A DNA stretch of 64,000 bases from Clostridiales bacterium (GTDB lineage Bacteria > Bacillota > Clostridia > Oscillospirales > Oscillospiraceae), in assembly GCA_019420945.1 (NCBI GenBank), contig JAHZGF010000043.1, positions 75,530 through 139,529 of the forward strand, written 5' to 3'. Shown piece after piece: positions 34,936-45,134 of this stretch. Position numbers and translations under genes: made by a program. The first letter of the stretch is position 1. The number at the start of each line of letters is the position of its first letter. The notes under the pieces are model-generated. The model saw only the letters and a list, made by a program, of their open reading frames with translations, made no database searches and had not been told where the DNA came from.

Positions 34936-37900
34936 GAATCCCAATATTAAGAAAGTACTGGTCATCGGTTCCGGCCCCATCGTCATCGGCCAGGCGGCGG
35001 AATTTGACTACGCCGGCACCCAGGCCTGCCGCTCCCTGAAGGAGGAGGGGCTGGAAGTGGTGCTGGTGAACTCCAACCCGGCCACCATTATGACCGATAA
35101 GGACATTGCCGACCACGTCTACATCGAGCCTTTGAATGTGGCATCCCTGACCGCTGTCATTGAGAAGGAGCGTCCCGACTCCCTGCTGCCCACCTTGGGC
35201 GGCCAGATCGGCCTGAACCTGGCCATGGCCCTCCATGAGCAGGGCATCCTGAAGCAGTACGGGGTCCGGCTGCTGGGCACCAGTCCCGAATCCATCCACA
35301 AGGCGGAGGACCGCCAGGGGTTCAAGGACTGCATGGAATCCATTCATCAGCCCTGCGTCACCTCCGTGGTGGTAAACACTGTGGAGGATGCAGTGGACTT
35401 CGCCAACAGCATCCAATATCCCGTCATTGTCCGGCCTGCCTACACCCTGGGCGGCACCGGCGGCGGCATTGCCTATGACGAGGCCTCCCTGCGGGAGATC
35501 GCCGCCCGGGGCATCTACGCCTCCCGGGTGGGGGAGATCCTGGTGGAGCGGTGCATCTCCGGCTGGAAGGAGATCGAGTTCGAGGTCATGCGGGACAGCG
35601 CCGGCAACGTCATTCAGATCTGCTCCATGGAGAACATCGACCCGGTGGGCGTCCACACCGGCGACTCCATCGTGGTGGCCCCCACCCAGACCCTGGCCAA
35701 CAAGGAGTATCAGATGCTCCGCACCGCCGCCCTGGACATTATCTCTGCTCTGGAGATCGAGGGCGGCTGCAACTGCCAGTTTGCCCTGAACCCGGACTCC
35801 TATGAATACGCCGTCATTGAGGTCAACCCCCGGGTGTCCCGGTCCTCCGCCCTGGCCTCCAAAGCCACCGGTTATCCCATCGCCAAGGTGGCCGCCAAGA
35901 TCGCCCTGGGCTATACCCTGGACGAGATCCCCAATGCAGTGACCGGAAAAACCACCGCCTGCTTTGAGCCTACCCTGGACTACTGCGTGCTGAAAATTCC
36001 CCGGCTGCCTTTCGATAAATTCACCACCGCCAGCCGGACCCTGGGCACCCAGATGAAGGCCACCGGCGAGGTCATGGCCATCGGCACCAGCTTCGAAGCG
36101 GCACTGATGAAGGCCATCCGGTCTCTGGAGCTCAATGTAAAGGCCCTGCGGCTGCCCAAACTGGCAGATCTGTCAGCCGAGGATCTGCGGCAGCGCCTGA
36201 ACAATATTGATGATGAGCGGATGTTTGTCATTGCCGAGGCCCTGCGCCGGGGTATCTCCAAGGAGGAGATCAACGCCATCACCAAGGTGGACCTGTGGTT
36301 CCTGGACCGCTATCAGACCATCATCGACCTGGAGCGGGAGTTGGCTTCCGCTGACCCTCTGACCCCGGAGCTGCTGCGCCGGGCCAAGGAATTTGGCTTT
36401 GCCGACAGCCTGATTGCCTTCCTCTGCAATGGGGATGATAAGACCGCCCCGCAGATCAAGGCGCTGCGGGAGAGCTGGGGCATTACACCGGTCTTTAAGA
36501 TGGTGGACACCTGCGCCGCCGAGTTCGACGCAGAGACTCCTTATTATTATTCTACCTATGACCAGGAGAACGAGGCCGTGGGCCAGGACAGCGGCCTGCG
36601 GAAAGTGCTGGTGCTGGGCAGCGGACCCATCCGCATCGGCCAGGGTATCGAGTTCGACTACTGCTCCGTCCATTCGGTCTGGGCCCTGAAAAAGATGGGC
36701 TGCGAGACCATTATCATCAATAACAACCCGGAGACCGTCTCCACCGACTTCGATATTGCCGACAAGCTCTACTTTGAGCCCCTGACTCCGGAGGATGTCC
36801 AGAATGTGGTGGAGCTGGAAAAGCCCTGGGGAGCTGTGGTTCAGTTCGGCGGCCAGACTGCCATCAAGCTGGCCAAGGCGCTCACTGAGATGGGGGTGCA
36901 GCTGCTGGGTACCTCCGCCGAGGGCATTGACGCTGCTGAGGACCGGGAACGCTTTGACGAGGTGCTGAATACCTGCGGAATCCCCCGGGCCAAGGGCACC
37001 ACGGTCTTTACCACCCAGGAAGCTCTGGATGCTGCCCATCAGCTGGGCTATCCGGTGCTGGTGCGGCCCTCCTATGTGCTGGGAGGCCAGGGTATGGAGA
37101 TCGCTTACACCGACCAGAATATTGTGGATTTCATGGATATCATCAATATGACGGTGCAGGAGCATCCCATCCTGGTGGATAAGTATCTGATGGGCCGGGA
37201 ACTGGAGGTGGACGGCGTCTTTGACGGCGAAGATATCCTGATTCCCGGCATCATGGAGCATGTGGAGCGGGCAGGCATCCACTCCGGCGACTCCATCTCC
37301 GTCTATCCGCCGCTGCACGTCACCGAAAAGCACAAGCAGACCATCCTGGAGAATACCCGGAATATGGCCCGGGAACTGGGTGTGGTGGGCCTCATCAACG
37401 CCCAGTACATCCTTTATAACGATGAGATCTACGTGATTGAGGTGAATCCCCGTTCCTCCCGCACCATCCCCTATATCTCCAAGGTCACCGGTGTTCCCAT
37501 CGTGGAGGTGGCCACCCGGGTCATCCTGGGGGAGAAGCTGAAGAACATGGAATATGGTACCGGACTCTATCCCGAGGCCAGCCATTACGCCGTCAAGATG
37601 CCGGTGTTCTCCTTCGAAAAGCTCACCGATGTGGACATTGCCATGGGCCCGGAGATGAAGTCCACCGGCGAGTGCTTGGGCATCGCCGAGAGCTATCCCC
37701 AGGCCCTGCTGAAGGCATTCAAGGGAGCCAATATGAAGGTGCCCAAGAAGGGCGGGCGCATCATCGTCACCGTCAAGGACGAGGATAAGAGAGAGATCGT
37801 CCCCATCGCAAAGGGTTTTGAGGACATGGGAATTGAAATTCTGGCAACCAAGGGTACCTGTGAGTATCTGCGCAGCCACGGAGTGGAGTGCACCCCTGTC

Positions 37901-38146
37901 AACAAGATCAAGGAGGGATCGCCCAACATTGAGGATCTGATTCGCTCCGGCACCATCAATCTGGTCATCAATACCCCCGCCAGCCGCCACGAGTCCACCC
38001 AGACCGACGGCTTTAAGATCCGGCGCTGCGCCGTGGAGCACTCGGTGCCCTGCGTCACCGCAGTGGATACCGCCCATGCGATGCTCACCATTCGGGAACT
38101 CAGCCACAGCGCGGAGCTGGTTCCTATTGACGTGACCACCATTTGA
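34928..38146 (+). CDS. carB: Carbamoyl-phosphate synthase large subunit
   Basis: The 1072-residue subunit makes carbamoyl phosphate from bicarbonate, ammonia and two ATP. Two ATP-grasp halves each begin with a matching GSGPI.IGQ motif ([20 protein letters not shown] near residue 14 and [20 protein letters not shown] near 565), and the last 130 residues form an MGS-like allosteric domain. ATG 34928 follows GAAAGGCGG. The protein is full length. Confidence 0.97.
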   Translation: MPKNPNIKKVLVIGSGPIVIGQAAEFDYAGTQACRSLKEEGLEVVLVNSNPATIMTDKDIADHVYIEPLNVASLTAVIEKERPDSLLPTLGGQIGLNLAMALHEQGILKQYGVRLLGTSPESIHKAEDRQGFKDCMESIHQPCVTSVVVNTVEDAVDFANSIQYPVIVRPAYTLGGTGGGIAYDEASLREIAARGIYASRVGEILVERCISGWKEIEFEVMRDSAGNVIQICSMENIDPVGVHTGDSIVVAPTQTLANKEYQMLRTAALDIISALEIEGGCNCQFALNPDSYEYAVIEVNPRVSRSSALASKATGYPIAKVAAKIALGYTLDEIPNAVTGKTTACFEPTLDYCVLKIPRLPFDKFTTASRTLGTQMKATGEVMAIGTSFEAALMKAIRSLELNVKALRLPKLADLSAEDLRQRLNNIDDERMFVIAEALRRGISKEEINAITKVDLWFLDRYQTIIDLERELASADPLTPELLRRAKEFGFADSLIAFLCNGDDKTAPQIKALRESWGITPVFKMVDTCAAEFDAETPYYYSTYDQENEAVGQDSGLRKVLVLGSGPIRIGQGIEFDYCSVHSVWALKKMGCETIIINNNPETVSTDFDIADKLYFEPLTPEDVQNVVELEKPWGAVVQFGGQTAIKLAKALTEMGVQLLGTSAEGIDAAEDRERFDEVLNTCGIPRAKGTTVFTTQEALDAAHQLGYPVLVRPSYVLGGQGMEIAYTDQNIVDFMDIINMTVQEHPILVDKYLMGRELEVDGVFDGEDILIPGIMEHVERAGIHSGDSISVYPPLHVTEKHKQTILENTRNMARELGVVGLINAQYILYNDEIYVIEVNPRSSRTIPYISKVTGVPIVEVATRVILGEKLKNMEYGTGLYPEASHYAVKMPVFSFEKLTDVDIAMGPEMKSTGECLGIAESYPQALLKAFKGANMKVPKKGGRIIVTVKDEDKREIVPIAKGFEDMGIEILATKGTCEYLRSHGVECTPVNKIKEGSPNIEDLIRSGTINLVINTPASRHESTQTDGFKIRRCAVEHSVPCVTAVDTAHAMLTIRELSHSAELVPIDVTTI

Positions 38147-38171
38147 CGGTAAAATAGAACAAATCAAACAT

Positions 38172-38213
38172 CGAATGCAGGACGGTCTTTTCATCGTTCT
38201 GCATTCGGCTTTT
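38172..38213 (+). terminator. Hairpin between carB and guaA
   Basis: A 13-bp stem with one G-U pair (38172-38184 with 38195-38207) is followed by a short T-rich stretch. It probably ends carAB; read-through into guaA or guaA attenuation is possible. Confidence 0.6.
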
Positions 38214-38243
38214 ACCAAGAAACAGAAAGGGGAGACCCCACCC

Positions 38244-39791
38244 ATGGCCAATCAACACGAACTGGTCATCGTCCTGGACTTTGGTGGTCAGTACAATCAG
38301 CTGATCGCCCGTCGGGTCCGGGAATGCAACGTCTACTGCGAAGTCAAGCCCTATACCACCCCGCTTTCCGAGCTGAAGGCGATGAACCCCATCGGCATCA
38401 TCTTCACCGGTGGCCCCAATTCCGTCTATCTGGAGGAGTCCCCCCATGTGGATCCCGAGATCTTCACCTGGGGTGTGCCCATTCTGGGCATCTGCTACGG
38501 TTGCCAGCTGATGGCCCACACTCTGGGAGGCCTGGTCACCGAGGCGCAGGACGATTCCGCCCGGGAGTACGGCAAGACCGAGACCTTCTATGACACCAGC
38601 TGCCCCCTCTTCAAGGGACTGCCGGAGTCCGGCATCTCCTGGATGAGCCACGGCGACTACATGGCCCGGGTGCCCGAGGGCTTCGAGCTGGTGGCCCATT
38701 CCCATGCCTGCCCCAACGTGGCCATTGCCGACGTAAAGCGGGGCTTCTATGGAGTCCAGTATCATCCCGAGGTCAATCACACCGAACACGGCCTGGACAT
38801 GCTCCGCAACTTCCTCTATGAGGTCTGCCACGCCAAGGGCGATTGGACCATGGGTGACTATTGCCGCACCGCCATCGCCGCCATTCGGGAGAAGGTGGGC
38901 GCTGGTCGGGTGCTGCTGGCCCTGTCCGGCGGCGTGGACTCCTCTGTGGCTGCGGCCTTGGTGGCCGAGGCGGTGGGAAGCCAGCTCACCTGCGTCTTTG
39001 TGGATCACGGTCTGATGCGCAAGAACGAAGGCGATGAGGTGGAAGCCGCCTTCTCCAAGTGGGACATCAACTTTGTCCGGGTGGACGCAGAGCAGCGCTT
39101 CCTGGACAAGCTGGCTGGGGTCTCCGAGCCCGAGGCCAAGCGCCACATCATCGGTGAGGAGTTCATCCGGGTCTTTGAGGAAGAGGGCAAGAAGATCGGT
39201 TCCGTGGACTATCTGTGCCAGGGCACCATCTACCCCGACGTTATTGAGTCCGGCCTGGGCGACGCCGCCACCATCAAGAGCCACCACAACGTGGGCGGAT
39301 TGCCCGACTATGTGGATTTCAAGGAGATCATCGAGCCCCTGCGGATGCTCTTCAAGGATGAGGTCCGTCAGCTGGGCCGGGAGCTGGGTCTGCCGGAATA
39401 TCTGGTCACCCGCCAGCCCTTCCCGGGTCCGGGTCTGGCCATCCGCATCATTGGCGACATCACCAAGGAGAAGGCGGACATCCTCCGGGACGCTGACGCC
39501 ATCTTCCGGGAGGAGATCGCCCTGGCGGGCTGGGACAGCAAGATCAGCCAGTATTTTGCCGTGCTGACCAATATGCGTTCTGTGGGCGTCATGGGTGACG
39601 GCCGCACCTATGATTATACCCTGGCCCTCCGGGGTGTCACCACCAGCGACTTTATGACCGCCGACTGGGCCCGAATCCCCTACGAGGTGCTGGATAAGAT
39701 CTCTGTCCGCATCGTCAACGAGGTCCAGGGCATCAACCGCATCGTCTACGACATCACCTCCAAGCCCCCGGCAACAATTGAGTGGGAGTAA
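38244..39791 (+). CDS. guaA: GMP synthase (glutamine-hydrolysing)
   Basis: The 515-residue enzyme converts XMP to GMP. It has an N-terminal class I amidotransferase (catalytic Cys in [11 protein letters not shown], His-Glu in [10 protein letters not shown]), a PP-loop ATP pyrophosphatase ([15 protein letters not shown]) and the C-terminal dimerisation domain ending in [12 protein letters not shown] 38244 follows AAAGGGGAG. The 3' end, encoding IEWE, is a known integration site for genomic islands, and accessory genes follow here. Confidence 0.97.
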   Translation: MANQHELVIVLDFGGQYNQLIARRVRECNVYCEVKPYTTPLSELKAMNPIGIIFTGGPNSVYLEESPHVDPEIFTWGVPILGICYGCQLMAHTLGGLVTEAQDDSAREYGKTETFYDTSCPLFKGLPESGISWMSHGDYMARVPEGFELVAHSHACPNVAIADVKRGFYGVQYHPEVNHTEHGLDMLRNFLYEVCHAKGDWTMGDYCRTAIAAIREKVGAGRVLLALSGGVDSSVAAALVAEAVGSQLTCVFVDHGLMRKNEGDEVEAAFSKWDINFVRVDAEQRFLDKLAGVSEPEAKRHIIGEEFIRVFEEEGKKIGSVDYLCQGTIYPDVIESGLGDAATIKSHHNVGGLPDYVDFKEIIEPLRMLFKDEVRQLGRELGLPEYLVTRQPFPGPGLAIRIIGDITKEKADILRDADAIFREEIALAGWDSKISQYFAVLTNMRSVGVMGDGRTYDYTLALRGVTTSDFMTADWARIPYEVLDKISVRIVNEVQGINRIVYDITSKPPATIEWE

Positions 39792-39796
39792 CTTTA

Positions 39797-39840
39797 AGCC
39801 GTGTATCCATTGCGCCGCAATGGATACACGGCTTTTTCTT
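39797..39840 (+). terminator. Terminator of guaA
   Basis: A 17-bp stem (39797-39813 with 39817-39833) is followed by a T-rich tract. Confidence 0.9.
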
Positions 39841-39973
39841 TTGCAATTTTGCAAAAAAGAGCTGCAATATTTCCTCTTAAATCGCCTCAAAGAACACCTC
39901 CAAAAATTTTTTTAAGTGGAAAAAGAGAAAATTATCTGGAAATCGCTGCTTTGAAACCGTGACTTGTTGTGGG

Positions 39974-40072
39974 ATGAAACCGATTCAGTGCCTGTGTGCG
40001 GAGCCTTATGAACGGATCAGCGTTTCGTTTTGCCACCGCTGCGACCGGCTGGATGAGCCATCAAGAAAATAG
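39974..40072 (+). CDS. Possible 32-residue Cys-rich peptide or gene remnant
   Basis: ATG 39974 opens a 33-codon frame with CLC near the start and a CHRC later, which together resemble a tiny zinc knuckle. The only ribosome-site-like element is GTGGG. It lies in the 297-base gap between the guaA terminator and the RelB-type gene, directly before a repeated sequence. It may be the trimmed end of an older gene rather than a functional peptide. Confidence 0.25.
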   Translation: MKPIQCLCAEPYERISVSFCHRCDRLDEPSRK

Positions 40073-40083
40073 AAAAAATACTT
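40063..40083 (+). repeat. Direct repeat copy 1 flanking the antitoxin region
   Basis: The 21-bp A-rich sequence AAGAAAATAGAAAAAATACT plus one T recurs at 40781-40801 with one mismatch. The two copies bracket the antitoxin genes. Confidence 0.6.
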
Positions 40084-40134
40084 TTGCTTTTCTTCCCGGT
40101 TATGTATAATAGAGTCAAGAAAGAGGTGACCGTT

Positions 40135-40410
40135 ATGGCAAGAACAGCAAAAACGGTAACTGTTCATTTGAAGATGGATGAAGATGTGAAGAAGCGGATG
40201 GAGCGTGTTTGTGCTGAGCTCGGCATTTCCATGAGTGAGGCTTTTAACATGTTTGCACGGACGCTTGTCCGGGAGCGTCGTATTCCCTTTGAGGTGACGG
40301 CGGAACCATTTTATAAAGAAATCAATCTGCAGTATCTGGAAGGTATTCTGGCGGATGTGAGGGAAGGCAAGGCTCACTTTGCAGAGCATGATCTGATCGA
40401 GGTAGACTGA
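40135..40410 (+). CDS. RelB/DinJ-type antitoxin
   Basis: The 91-residue protein has the N-terminal ribbon-helix-helix of RelB/DinJ antitoxins (VTVHLKMDEDVKKRMERVC, then LGISMSEAFNMFAR) and a C-terminal tail that would wrap the toxin. AAGAGGTGA precedes ATG 40135, and a TATAAT lies at 40105-40110. Such antitoxins normally precede a RelE or YafQ mRNA interferase and repress their own promoter. Here no intact toxin follows; the next sequence is a decayed second antitoxin-toxin pair, so this copy is an orphan. Confidence 0.85.
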   Translation: MARTAKTVTVHLKMDEDVKKRMERVCAELGISMSEAFNMFARTLVRERRIPFEVTAEPFYKEINLQYLEGILADVREGKAHFAEHDLIEVD

Positions 40411-40438
40411 TAAAACAGCTCTGGAAGGGGCGATGCTT

Positions 40439-40568
40439 ATGGCAAGCAAGGAAACTATGGCCCTTCGGATGGAACCAAATGAAGATACCTATGCTGCCAT
40501 CGCTGCGGCAGAATATGTATGGACCCTTTGATGATGTTGAGAAACTGATGGAGGCGCTCAATGCTTAA
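40439..40568 (+). pseudogene. Decayed RelB-type antitoxin
   Basis: A frame starting at ATG 40439 (MASKETMALRMEPNEDTY) stops at 40531. The C-terminal tail typical of these antitoxins, GPFDDVEKLMEALNA, is present in the next frame (40521-40568). The middle of the gene is missing, so a deletion with frameshift has destroyed it. Its end overlaps the toxin remnant start by 8 nt, as in intact pairs. Confidence 0.7.
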
Positions 40569-40692
40569 AGCAGTATTTTCAGGACAGTGCAGGAAAGATT
40601 ACAAGCTGCCGGTGAAAAAAAGATGGGGAATTAAGCCACGGCAACAGCTCAATAGCAGTGTTTTAAACCGTATGTCTATTGCGGAGCAATAG
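40561..40692 (+). pseudogene. Truncated YafQ-type toxin
   Basis: ATG 40561 begins like YafQ mRNA interferases (MLKAVFSGQCRKDYKLPVKKRW). After about 25 codons the match is lost and the frame ends at 40692 inside a terminator hairpin. About 70 residues with the catalytic histidines are absent, so no active toxin is made. Confidence 0.65.
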
Positions 40693-40706
40693 ACATATGG
40701 TTTTTT
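40667..40706 (+). terminator. Terminator after the toxin-antitoxin remnant
   Basis: A 15-bp stem with one G-U pair (40667-40681 with 40687-40701) runs into six Ts. Its sequence and following AT-rich stretch resemble the guaA terminator region in diverged form. Confidence 0.8.
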
Positions 40707-40780
40707 ATTTGCAGATTTTGCCAAATATGATTTGACTTTTTTCTTAAACCAATTTTCAGAGGCATATGTATAAAATATTT

Positions 40781-40801
40781 AAGAAAATAGAAAAAATGCT
40801 T
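40781..40801 (+). repeat. Direct repeat copy 2 flanking the antitoxin region
   Basis: This is the second copy of the 40063-40083 repeat, with one A-to-G change. The rest of the 40,707-41,010 gap is AT-rich and holds only the recombinase relic at 40869. Confidence 0.6.
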
Positions 40802-40868
40802 CGAATTCACCATTAAATGCAAAATAAAATTTGCTTTAATTGGCAAAACAGAATCAAAAAAAGGGAAG

Positions 40869-40952
40869 CTGATTGCCAGTAGGCACCAAAATGAGGTGTT
40901 TTTGGGTGATATCAGGACAGTGTTGCACTGGGGCCCAAGCCGGGAGGCATAG
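40869..40952 (+). pseudogene. Relic of the 5' end of a second large recombinase gene
   Basis: In translation this stretch matches the N-terminus of the 1039-residue protein encoded at 42014: IASRHQNEVFLGDIRTVLHW then GPSREA here, against IAIKSQHQAFLDFIRTVLRC then DPSREA there. It ends in a stop at 40950-40952. Nucleotide identity is high at the 3' end (CCAAGCCGGGAGGC in both). The rest of that copy is gone. It shows that a related recombinase gene once lay here. Confidence 0.7.
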
Positions 40953-41010
40953 AAAGTGCTGATAGCTTCTCCCAGTTGCCTGTCCGTTAGCCAGCACGGA
41001 CACAGCTATG

Positions 41011-41616
41011 TCAGCCACTCAGCAGCACCTCCATCAGTTCAGTTACCTTTTTGTGTACTCTTAGCGTTTTTGCGTAGCCCAAAAGGTTCCTCAGATCTTT
41101 TTTTGGATCATTCGCATAGGCATTCAATGCCTTGTTGAAGACTTCACGATCCAGCCTTGAACGAAATTTGAAGCAATCACAAATTGTGCGCTCTCGATCG
41201 TATATAGGCAGTATGATGCCGTTAAAATCAGCAGTTGTTTTACCCAGTTCATATATCTCTTGTTTTACAAAATAGGTCTGCAATGTCAGTGCATCTATAT
41301 CCAGTTTTGTTTGGGACATGGATCTTGGAACAGCAATCGACCATTTCCGGGGTGTAAAGTCACTATACCCATAATGAAAAAGAGCCGTTTCCACACAGAT
41401 AATTGCCTTTGGGATTAGTGTTGCGATGAGTTGTTCCTCAGAAGATGTATCACCATCAGCAAGTTGATAGTATCCGTGTCGAATTCGTTCAAGGTATCCG
41501 GTATTGCACAGATTCACAACATCAACAGCTGATATTCCAGCTGCGACAAAATCTGATGTTTTTGCTATACCTCCCTTTTCTACGATTACCTGTTTTGAAA
41601 TAGCTTTCTTGTCCAC
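41011..41616 (-). CDS. AbiEi-type antitoxin/transcriptional regulator
   Basis: The 201-residue protein looks like the AbiEi antitoxins of type IV toxin-antitoxin systems. It has an N-terminal winged helix (GGIAKTSDFVAAGISAVDVV, then GYLERIRHGYYQLAD) and a C-terminal domain with the family ICVETALFHYGYSDF and the IYDRERTICDCF segment. GTG 41616 with AAAGGCGGTGA upstream is preferred over the longer open frame. The partner AbiEii nucleotidyltransferase toxin, normally the next gene, is absent: downstream is only AT-rich sequence with relics. Confidence 0.85.
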   Translation of the reverse strand: MDKKAISKQVIVEKGGIAKTSDFVAAGISAVDVVNLCNTGYLERIRHGYYQLADGDTSSEEQLIATLIPKAIICVETALFHYGYSDFTPRKWSIAVPRSMSQTKLDIDALTLQTYFVKQEIYELGKTTADFNGIILPIYDRERTICDCFKFRSRLDREVFNKALNAYANDPKKDLRNLLGYAKTLRVHKKVTELMEVLLSG

Positions 41617-42013
41617 ATAGTCACCGCCTTTTAAAACCACACACACTTATTCTATTTGTGTATGTATATTTTATTATATCGCTCAAATCAAATTGCGCGA
41701 GAATTTTACGCACATTTTTATAATTTCTGTCGCTGCTTATGAGGGAGCCATGCGGACTGCTGCCCAGGCAGGCATGAGATGGAGTGCATATATTGAGTCA
41801 CTGATCTGATTTGTCCGCCCCTTCAGTAGAGCGGCTTATTTACTAGGCCAAAGCCTGCTAATCGACGCAGTAAAACTTTCGCATGGAAACACGAGTTCTG
41901 TGCAGAAAATTCAATGCCATCCATTTGTGACAGGTCAAGAAAAGGGCGAAAAAGTTGAGATAAAGTAGAAAAATGTTGTAATATGAAGGAAAAAGAAATT
42001 ACAAAGAGGGAAG
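41617..42013 (+). promoter_or_regulatory. Promoter region of the recombinase cassette
   Basis: This 397-base gap carries TTGAGA (41955-41960) and TGTAAT (41977-41982) spaced 16 nt, about 30 nt before the large recombinase gene. The part 41,730-41,815 can be read as a short coding-like remnant ending at a stop near 41803 (AYEGAMRTAAQAGMRW), of unknown origin. Nothing else was recognised. Confidence 0.45.
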
Positions 42014-45000
42014 GTGATTGCTATCAAAAGCCAACATCAGGCCTTTCTAGATTTTATCCGGACGGTGCTGCGCTGTGACCCAAGCCGGGAGGCGTCCTTG
42101 GCGGAGGGATGTATGCTGCTGTCGGTTTTCTCCTGGGTGCACTATGAAACTGCGCAGAATGATGTCTCATTCTCTCAGGAAACCATCAAGCGCTCTGCGT
42201 TTCGCCTGGAGGCCACCCGCACTGAGGCATTGAGTTCCGAGGAGCGGCAGCAGCTGGAGGAATTTGCCCGCCAGATCAGCCAGGATCAGGATGTGCTGGA
42301 TCTGTTCTGCCAGCTCTCCCCTTGGGCTCTCGGGAATGTCAGGCAGATTTACGACTGGTGTTGTCAGTCCCGGGACCATGTTGCCAATCGATTTGCGGGC
42401 CTGGTCCTCTTGCTGCGCTGTTATGATGCCTGCTGCCGGATAGACGGTTTCATCGGTGGTTTCAGCGAAATTCCGCAGAAATACAGAGCAAAGCTGGAGC
42501 AGGGCTGGCGCAGATTTGAATTGAAGGAAGAAGAGCTGGAGCCCTGCTGGTACCGCCTGGTGTGGATCTCGCTGCCGCCGCTCTATGTCAAAATTTCTGC
42601 CGAGGTTCAGCGCTGTATTGCGGCCTACCAGGAGCGGCGGTTGCCCAGACGATTGCTGCTCAGCGACTTTGCCAAGGTTGTGGTCCGGGACAAGGATTGG
42701 AATTCCCCTTATAATCCATGGCAGTCTGCCTATGGACAAGAGGGATATCCGGTGGAAAGCGGCCTGACCGTCCACGAGAGTGCCTTCAATTTTGCCGCCA
42801 TAAAACTGGAAAAGGAGAAGCCTACCATCGTGATTGCGGCGCTCTTTTATCCCCCAAAACGTAATGATATGGCGCTGGAGCAATGGGTGCTGTGGGATTT
42901 CCTGGGGCATCCGTACAATCAGCCATACATGCCCCTGATCATCAATCCCAGCCCCCATACCCTGGCCATCTGGCACGAAGGGGAATCCGCCGGCCATTTT
43001 GTGGTGCGGGATGAGACGCTGAAGCGGCTGTACGAGCACCAGTTTCCCAACAGCCTTTTTGTCACCTTCGCGGAGCTTGCCGATCTGTTTCAGACATTCT
43101 CCTACGAGGATGTTCTGCTGCTGGCCCGAGATATGGGGGAGGAGGAGCTGGAGCAAGTGCTGGAGCAGCTGAATACCATGCACCCGCAGGATATGGGCCG
43201 GATGGAGCTGATGCTGCCCTGCAGCTATCTGGATGCGGAACAGAAGAAGGGCTATCTGAAGACCATCACCAGAAATGCCTCCCTGCGCCGTATTCTGCTG
43301 CTGCCCTCGGCGGTGAGCCGGGTGGCCCCCAGAAAGAAAGCGCTGCTGTATCTGGATTTCCCGGGTCCCGGTGAGCCGGAGGATGTGGTGGGACTTCAGG
43401 AGGCGGTGAGCATTAAAAACGGCAGATTGATGCGGGTGATTCCCCGGCATTATGATGTGCCCCTGGGGGAGCTGCTGGCGGGGAAGACCACTCTGAAGGA
43501 GCTGGTGCGGCAGAAGAAAAAGCCACCGGAGGCCCGGATGCAGCTCCGGCATCGGGCAGAGGAATTTGCCTTTTCCCAGGAGATTGTGCTGCGCTATATT
43601 TTCCTGGAAAACCATCATGGCAAGGCGGCGGCCCGGGCCTACTACTGCGCCTCCACCCACGGCCAGCCCGGCCGCAGGACAAAGGGGAAGTGCCTCTCCG
43701 ACCGGATCGAAAAGGGGCTCCGGGGAGACAACCGGCAGGAGGTGCTGGCCAGGCTGGCGCTGCTTCCCCTGAACAACCCCGGGCTGGGTGACATTATTAT
43801 CCGGGACATCCGGTCCGCCTACCGGGAGGAGCTGGAGGCGCTCACCCTCAAAACCATGTGGTTCTGCTGCCGGAAGGATCTGCTGCAGCGGAGCAGCTAC
43901 GACGATGAGATGGCCCGAACACTCTTCTGCGGGCCGGAGCAGATGCTTGCCAACCTGCGGCCCGGAGAGGCCCTGGAGCGGGACTATCTGGCGGCCATGG
44001 AGGGTGTGCTGGGAGAGCCCCAGATCAGGCACTGGCAGCAGCTGGACCTGATCCTGGATGGGGCCCAGCAGGCCGGTTATCTACGCCGGAACCGGGTCCA
44101 TGAGATGATGAGCAGCCTCTCCCGGCAGCTTTCCCAGGAAGCTCAGAACGTGCGCAGCAATCTGGCCAAAAAAACATTCTCCCGGCAGGAGGAGGAGAGG
44201 ATCCTCGCCTACTTCCAGGAGAAAACTTCCGTCTATGTGAAAAAGCACCGGGCCAGCCGCTATGAGGCGGAGCCCCTGGTGCTGGCGGCCGCCATCCGGT
44301 TCTTCACCGGGATGAGTGCCGCTGAGGTGTGTGCCCTGCGCTGGAGCGATCTGGTTTGCATCCATTTCCAGGGGGAGGATCTGTACCAGCTCCGGGTGGA
44401 GCGATATGCCCGGGAGGACGGTTCTGTGTGCTCCCATGCGGCCAGGGATGACTGGCGGCGCTACCGGCTTATTCCGGTGGTGCCGGAGCTGGTCCAGATG
44501 ATGGAGGGCCGCCGGCTGTTTCTGGCCCGGCAGAGGGAGGAGGATCCGAAGCTGCTGTCCGGCCGCTATATGTACCCCCGGCGGGGCAGGCCCGGGGATC
44601 AGCCGGCACCTTGCCGCCCCCAGGACATCCGCAATCAGTGCAGCAAGGTGCTCTCCCAGGTGAACATCGCCCCACTGAAGCTGGATCTGCCGGAGGAAAA
44701 GGGGCGGGTGGAGATCGACCTCAACCGCTATTACGGCGATCAGTTCCGGGCCAATTTCCGGCTGCGGGCCTCGGACACATGCGGCCTCACCGGCGGTGAG
44801 CTGGCCTATCTGCTGGGGCAGGCGGCTCCGGACACCTTCTCGGAGCATTACTGCGATTTTGGTAATGGCATGGTGCAGCTCACCATGCTCCATAAGCTCC
44901 AGCGCTGGACCACACCGCTGGTGGAGAAGTTCCATGCCCCTGCCCGGCGCAGGGAGGGCTGGCTGAAGCAGCGGCCTGTGACGGAGCGGACAAAGCCCAC

Positions 45001-45133
45001 CAAGGCGGGCGCGGCGGAGCTGGAGCTCAGGCTGGAGGCGGGGCCGGACTATTCCGGCGGCCAGATCCGGATTGAGGTGGAGCACAGTACAGGCTTTGAG
45101 GGGGACATTGTCTTCCTGGGGGAGGAGAGCTGA
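42014..45133 (+). CDS. Large recombinase-like protein, 1039 residues, catalytically atypical
   Basis: The last 350 residues resemble the catalytic domain of tyrosine recombinases (box I region AAIRFFTGMSAAEVCALRWSDL at about 759-780, later YRLIPVVPELVQMM, and TFSEHYCDF near 941-949 in the position of the nucleophile motif). The box I arginine is replaced by Ser768 and no clear H-x-x-R is seen, so it may be a DNA-binding or structural partner rather than an active recombinase. The first 650 residues match nothing I know. GTG 42014 sits very close to GAGGG, so the true start may be a few codons later. It is coupled to the next recombinase gene (1 nt apart). Confidence 0.7.
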   Translation: MIAIKSQHQAFLDFIRTVLRCDPSREASLAEGCMLLSVFSWVHYETAQNDVSFSQETIKRSAFRLEATRTEALSSEERQQLEEFARQISQDQDVLDLFCQLSPWALGNVRQIYDWCCQSRDHVANRFAGLVLLLRCYDACCRIDGFIGGFSEIPQKYRAKLEQGWRRFELKEEELEPCWYRLVWISLPPLYVKISAEVQRCIAAYQERRLPRRLLLSDFAKVVVRDKDWNSPYNPWQSAYGQEGYPVESGLTVHESAFNFAAIKLEKEKPTIVIAALFYPPKRNDMALEQWVLWDFLGHPYNQPYMPLIINPSPHTLAIWHEGESAGHFVVRDETLKRLYEHQFPNSLFVTFAELADLFQTFSYEDVLLLARDMGEEELEQVLEQLNTMHPQDMGRMELMLPCSYLDAEQKKGYLKTITRNASLRRILLLPSAVSRVAPRKKALLYLDFPGPGEPEDVVGLQEAVSIKNGRLMRVIPRHYDVPLGELLAGKTTLKELVRQKKKPPEARMQLRHRAEEFAFSQEIVLRYIFLENHHGKAAARAYYCASTHGQPGRRTKGKCLSDRIEKGLRGDNRQEVLARLALLPLNNPGLGDIIIRDIRSAYREELEALTLKTMWFCCRKDLLQRSSYDDEMARTLFCGPEQMLANLRPGEALERDYLAAMEGVLGEPQIRHWQQLDLILDGAQQAGYLRRNRVHEMMSSLSRQLSQEAQNVRSNLAKKTFSRQEEERILAYFQEKTSVYVKKHRASRYEAEPLVLAAAIRFFTGMSAAEVCALRWSDLVCIHFQGEDLYQLRVERYAREDGSVCSHAARDDWRRYRLIPVVPELVQMMEGRRLFLARQREEDPKLLSGRYMYPRRGRPGDQPAPCRPQDIRNQCSKVLSQVNIAPLKLDLPEEKGRVEIDLNRYYGDQFRANFRLRASDTCGLTGGELAYLLGQAAPDTFSEHYCDFGNGMVQLTMLHKLQRWTTPLVEKFHAPARRREGWLKQRPVTERTKPTKAGAAELELRLEAGPDYSGGQIRIEVEHSTGFEGDIVFLGEES

Positions 45134-45134
45134 C

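Noticed and set aside
36173..38251. 692-codon minus-strand open frame opposite carB
   Set aside because: Antisense artefact of biased third positions; repetitive His/Gly/Leu composition.
38124..39890. Long minus-strand open frame opposite guaA
   Set aside because: It is antisense to a perfectly conserved GMP synthase and has no recognisable domain or ribosome site.
40707..41010. A missing AbiEii toxin gene downstream of AbiEi
   Set aside because: No frame of useful length or similarity was found; only AT-rich sequence, a direct repeat and the recombinase relic.
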